A DNA stretch of 64,000 nt, from contig CM069590.1 of NCBI GenBank assembly GCA_035771175.1, positions 62,445,254 to 62,509,253 of the forward strand, in the 5' to 3' direction. The translations under genes were made by a program, and so were the position numbers. A model generated the notes under the pieces. The model worked only from the letters and a program-made list of their open reading frames with translations, was not told the DNA's origin and did not search any database. The stretch comes from Paratinospora sagittata (Eukaryota; Streptophyta; Magnoliopsida; Ranunculales; Menispermaceae). Position 1 is the first letter of the stretch, and each line of letters starts with the position of its first letter. Positions 59,416 through 64,000 of this stretch are shown here, in pieces.

Positions 59416-62400
59416 ATGGCAAGTACGTGGGAACATTTTGGGGAGTTGGCCAATTTTGCCCAGCTCGCAGGCTTGGATGCAGTGCGGCTTATTGCGATGA
59501 TTGCGAAGGCTGCGAGCACAGCTCGAATGCACAAGAAAAACTGCCGGCAGTTCGCAATGCATCTGAGGCTTATTGGGAATCTGCTGGAGCAGCTCAAAAT
59601 TTCTGAGCTGAAGAGGTATCCTGAAACCAGGGAGCCGTTGGAGCAGCTTGAGGATGCCTTGAGAAGGTCTTACATGCTGGTGCAGAGCTGCCAGGACCGG
59701 AGCTATCTCTATTTGCTGGCCATGGGATGGAACATTGTATATCAGTTTAGGAAGGCACAGGGAGAGATTGATCGTTACTTACGTCTCGTTCCCCTCATCA
59801 CTCTTGTTGACAACTCCAGGTTCAAGGTACAATCCCTTAACTTTGATTTTTTTGTGTCTGTTTGAAGTATTCCCTTTTCTTATCTGGGACTTAATGCTTC
59901 CTTTTTGCTTCTGGCTTTTGTTCAATGCTGGACTCAATTTACAGAGACAGAATAGGAAATTTTCTTTTCTTGATGATGTAATTTAATAAAAATGTAAGCA
60001 GATATGTAATTATTGTGTAGGAAAAATTATAAGAAGCTTTTTTAGGGACTAATATGCCATATATTTTCTACTAAAATGTACCATTTGTCTTGTTGAAGCT
60101 TTGTCATGTTAGGGACTTAAATAAGAAACTCAAGGTGTGACTGGCTGGTATGTTGTTGTACAGAGATGCTATTTTATTTCAGAATGGAAACCATAAATTG
60201 GTAGCAGAGACTACTGACCATGAATACATGGACCAATGAACACACTCTGATTCATATGAAGGGATTCTTATAATTTTACATATGTGCTGAATGTATGTGT
60301 GACAAGTATATTTGAGCAATTGCAATTAGTTGTACCGAGTGCACTGAAACAAAGAAGCTAATTGTATTTGTACTTGTGGTGTTTAAATTCCATGTGCAAA
60401 GAAAAGGTATAATACAAGAATGCCTTATAATTCCATGCTATGCAAACCTCGGAGAAGCTGCGGAAAATTTCCAATTCAGTTTAGTTATTTGAGAAAGTAT
60501 ATTTTGTTTCATCGCGTAACATAAGATGTAGCTTTATAAATTTATACTGACGCCAAAAGGATGCATTATGTAGTTCTCTTTGTGCAATCTTAGTAAAATC
60601 TATAAAAGTTTCTTGTTTTGTCTTTCTTAATGTAACTTATCCCCCTTAAATTTGCAGGAAAGACTGGAGGATATTGAAAGAGATCAATGCGAATATACCT
60701 TAGATGAAGAGGATAGAGAGGTGCACACTGTAATTTTGAAGCGTGACCCCTCCGAAAAGGACACTATAACACTGAAAAAGAGCCTTTCCTGCTCTTATCC
60801 GAATTTGCCTTTTGATAAAGCACTCAAAAAAGAAAATGAGAAGCTACAAGTGGAACTGCAAAGATCACAAGCTAACATGGATGTTGGTCAGTGTGAAGTT
60901 ATTCAACATTTGCTTGAAGTCACAGAAACTGCTGCAAATACTCTCCCAGAGAAGGATTCTCCTGTTAAAAGTTCAAAGAAGGTGGAAGTACTCAGCTATT
61001 CAAATGCCGATAATGATAAAGGACACACATTTGGTAAAAGCTATAGGTAAAGTATAGCTTGCATGCCAACTTTTATTTATTATCTTATTTTTTATGCAGT
61101 TAGTTTTGATTTCAATGCATGTACTGCTATCAGCAAAGTCATATGATAAATAAGGTAAAATGGTTCTTGAAGTCCTTTTCAGTCAGCTACAGTCTTTACT
61201 CCTTAGCTCTCCTCTCACTATCCCAATATTCTTCTTCCTATTTGCTAAAGTAATATGATCCGACAAATCAAATGCTTGCACCTTGAGTCTCAGATGTTGC
61301 AAGCTTAGAGGTTTTCTGACGCCACAATAATTTGGTGCAGTTCCGTCTCCTCAGGACATGATTTGCTATCCACCAGAGGATCACACCGTTACGAGGAATG
61401 GCATTCAGATCTGCTTGGTTGTTGTTCAAAACCTTCTCTATGTATGTCCTCATGACCTAATATTTGGTTTTCTCATAGTGGAGTTACCATTAATGTGAAA
61501 CACAATCAAACTACAGCTTATGGAAAAAGGTTCATTGTATTAATTGTGATTGACAACATAAATTTTGACATGATTGTGGTTTATGTGATTGAAACTTGAT
61601 TTTTCTTGTCTAGATGGACAAATGCTTTCTTTGCTTGGTACTGAGTATTATAAACAGTAGAAAATGCATTCTAGCGAACTGGTGTAAACTGTAAAGTGAC
61701 TTGGGGGCCCACTTGTAAAACATAAATAAAACAAAATTCTGAGCATTGTATATCAATTGATGGGATGAAAAATGTGGACCTAGATTAGAGGATAAATACT
61801 AAAATCCTTGCTCCAGGTTTTGTGTAATCTGGAACTTGGCGCCAACCTCCCAAGGACAAACCAACCCTAGGCTCTAGGAACTTGTTACTAAGAGTTCGAG
61901 ACAGGGAAAAATGTGTGTCAGAGCCGTTGTTTGTGAAATTTAGCTGGATAGTCCTCTAACCAATAATGTTTTGGTGACGTTCTTCTAGGGCATATCCTAT
62001 AGGCTCAAGGACACTCTTAAAATTAGCAATGTGCATCCATAAGTAGTAGGCCATAGAGACACATCTCTTTGGTGCTGTAGTTTAGAACCAACTCAATTCT
62101 TGGTATGGCTGTATGACTCCTAGTTTTTATCTGGTATGTACAAGCATACACTGCATTATATTCCTACTGACAAGTCCATGTTTTATTACATTTTGCAGGC
62201 TTCAGTACCTTTTTTTACCCTTGTGGAACTTTTTCTAAGATTGCTACTGTGGCCAATAACAGGCATGTCTGTAAGTGACGTAACTTATCCTAGCTGTTGT
62301 CCTGTTCTGTTTATTGCAATACGGATACAGCTTGCTTTTTCTACCATTTATTGATGTGAGACATGTATGTAGTCTAGTTATTATTAGTTTATTTTGATTC

Positions 62401-63182
62401 TTATTTTGCAACTATATTCGTAATCCTTGCTGAGATGATAATATGCTGTTGAAGGCCATGCCCCAGTGATTTTCGCACTGATGCGGGTTTTGAGTGTCTA
62501 GATTGGCCATGATCCAAAGCTGCGGCCTTTTTTCTCAAAATTGCTACTCCCAGCATTCAATCTTTTGTTCCTATGCTCGCTTGAGACTTTATCATCATAC
62601 TCGAGTAATAAACCTAAATATGGATGTGTTGCTATTGTGATATAAAATATTGCTGTCAGCAATGTTGTGTGCTACATTTGACTTGTGGACGACCATGCAT
62701 GTTTTCTTGAGACATACACCGAGTCATATGATTTTCAGCATTTATTTAAGCTAGCTGCTTCAAGTCATGATCGGCTCGAAAGTGTGCACCTTTTGCTTCA
62801 TCAAGATCATACAACTTTTAGGATATTCCTGTTGAGATTAAGAATTAGTTGCTTGACAGACGGGAAAAAGAAGCCAATGCTACTTCTTTATTTTATTCTT
62901 CTTCAAATGCTGTCCATTGTGTGTGTTTTATTTAAAAAAAAAAAAAAAAACGAAAAGGCTCTAGCCACCTACTACTGTAAACTTTTAAAGTGATAGCCAT
63001 GCATATTTTTCTATTATATAGCATAACGTGGTTGTCATTTCATACTACGAAAAATTTTGTGTACTTGACGATCAGCATCGGCAGAAGCTTGCAATGAATT
63101 GATGGCGTATTCGTTGATATTGGCTTGCTGTTGCTATACTTGCTGCATAAGAAGAAAGCTTCGCAAGACACTCAACATCAAA
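59416..63182 (+). CDS. MCA1: MCA1-type mechanosensitive Ca2+ channel (partial; last exon beyond window)
   Basis: Exons 59416-59826, 60658-61046, 61341-61441, 62199-62270 and 63076-63182 join in phase to 360 codons. Arabidopsis MCA1/MCA2 have about 420 residues, so about 60 remain to the right. The N-terminus shows the family block with Asp21 in AGLDAVRL, the residue known to matter for MCA1 activity, and the NCRQFAMHLRLIGNLLEQLK region (ARPK domain). Exon 2 encodes a charged coiled coil (residues about 190-225). Exons 3-5 encode the PLAC8 Cys-rich region: LLGCCSKPSLC, FFYPCGTFSKIATVA, CCCYTCCIRRKL. These proteins sit in the plasma membrane and admit calcium on stretch. All junctions are GT-AG. 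MCA1 cannot be told from MCA2 here. Confidence 0.92.
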
Positions 63183-64000
63183 GTAATCTCTTCACCTGAC
63201 CCCTTTTTCATTTTTTTTTCTAGCCTGAAAGGTAATAAGAGCCATTCATGACTAGAAAGTGCTAAGGATCTGATCCTGTATTCTAAAACACAACTATCTA
63301 TGGAATACAATTGATGATGGTAAAATGTACCATGAGCTGTTATGTGTGATCATCAATTTGTTGAGATGTCTCCTTAATAGAAACTAGAAAGGTGTATTAT
63401 ATGATTGGATGGATGCTTGGCTGTCTTGACTGTTTACTTGATGCAATACCTCTTGAAAGAGTTTAGTTATAAAATTAAAAGTGTTTTTCCTGGTCATCCA
63501 CTTTGGTGAATCTTGTTTTTTGCAACTAGTACTTGAGCAACCAATTTGAATGTTTGAATCGTTATGTATTGTTTGGATATATTTCATCAAAGAGGTGGCA
63601 ATTGATATGGTACCTTACATATTAGTTATTTCGCAAAGTTTTGGACCTTATATATTTCTATTTGTTACGTGGCAAAGACAGCTGAACGGAAGAAGAGTAG
63701 ACCTCACATATGATATATTTATGTTATCACATTCATAATTGAGAGAAGATTCTGTTGAATGGTTCTCATTTCCCTTACATGTGTGCAATTGTGGATTATA
63801 AGCTTTACAAAAGTTTGCTTTTTGTCTGGGAGATGGAGACGGATTATTCTTGTGCAGTAAATATGGTAGATACTCTACTCAATGACCTCAATCCATATTT
63901 GCAGAAATCTTAAGATTCTTTCTGGATAGCAAATATTAAGAGTTTAAATTGATTTATTATCTGCTTTGGACTCTCTTTTTTTTTCAAAGTGCTTATTTTC
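63183..64000 (+). other. Intron 5 of the MCA1-like gene, running off the window
   Basis: Starts GTAATCTC. No match to the expected final exon (the Cys-rich end following LRKTLNI) is seen before 64000, so the intron is longer than 818 bp. The ORFs in it are not supported. Confidence 0.6.

Noticed and set aside
62136..62354. A 72-codon ORF in the MCA1-like gene
   Set aside because: It overlaps exon 4 in a wrong frame; the spliced frame gives the PLAC8 motif instead.

Overview
This is nuclear DNA of a flowering plant, almost certainly a eudicot. The genes have GT-AG introns (two are GC-AG), the spacers are AT-rich, and LTR retrotransposons with tRNA-Met-type primer sites are present. The gene families are plant-specific: EXL-type GDSL lipases, DC1 zinc proteins, a plastid NicO-type transporter and an MCA1-like calcium channel. 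The species cannot be told from the sequence.

Layout. (1) 622-1170 holds the last three exons of a gene ending in a CxxC...CxxC zinc-ribbon-like tail. (2) 4147-42501 is a tandem array of four plus-strand GDSL esterase/lipase paralogs. Copies 1 (4147-8546) and 2 (18707-21491) are intact five-exon genes of 368 and 363 residues. Copy 3 is a pseudogene with three in-frame stops and a lost acceptor; about 15.2 kb of retrotransposon sits in its intron 3. Copy 4 lacks exons 2-3 and is frameshifted. (3) Between copies 1 and 2 lie a 1.3-kb TIR element with an 8-bp target duplication, a 2.75-kb solo Gypsy LTR with a 5-bp duplication, and a MITE whose sister lies inside copy 4. (4) 24315-39549 is a degenerate Ty1/Copia element (duplication GTAAT). 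Nested in it on the minus strand, 27194-38379, is a very young Ty3/Gypsy chromovirus with almost identical 2946-bp LTRs. A truncated pol 3' end lies beyond its 5' LTR, so the nest is the remnant of a head-to-tail Gypsy tandem.

(5) 42801-47563 (minus) is a two-exon chloroplast-targeted NicO-family transporter with a 3.6-kb intron. (6) 49083-50173 and 52540-53124 (minus) are an odd, degenerate DC1-derived gene and a canonical three-DC1 gene. Between them is a foldback structure with arms of about 300 bp around a CpG-rich loop. (7) 59416 to the window end (plus) is an MCA1-type plasma-membrane mechanosensitive Ca2+ channel gene; five exons (360 codons) are visible and the last exon lies beyond the window.

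I see no operon-like system, CRISPR, plasmid or viral module. The strongest unusual content is the dated, nested transposon history inside the GDSL array, the Gypsy tandem-dimer junction, the large foldback, and the DC1-derived gene that has lost its zinc site. Splice sites, exon phases and repeat boundaries were worked out by eye. Family names come from motif recognition, not from database searches.
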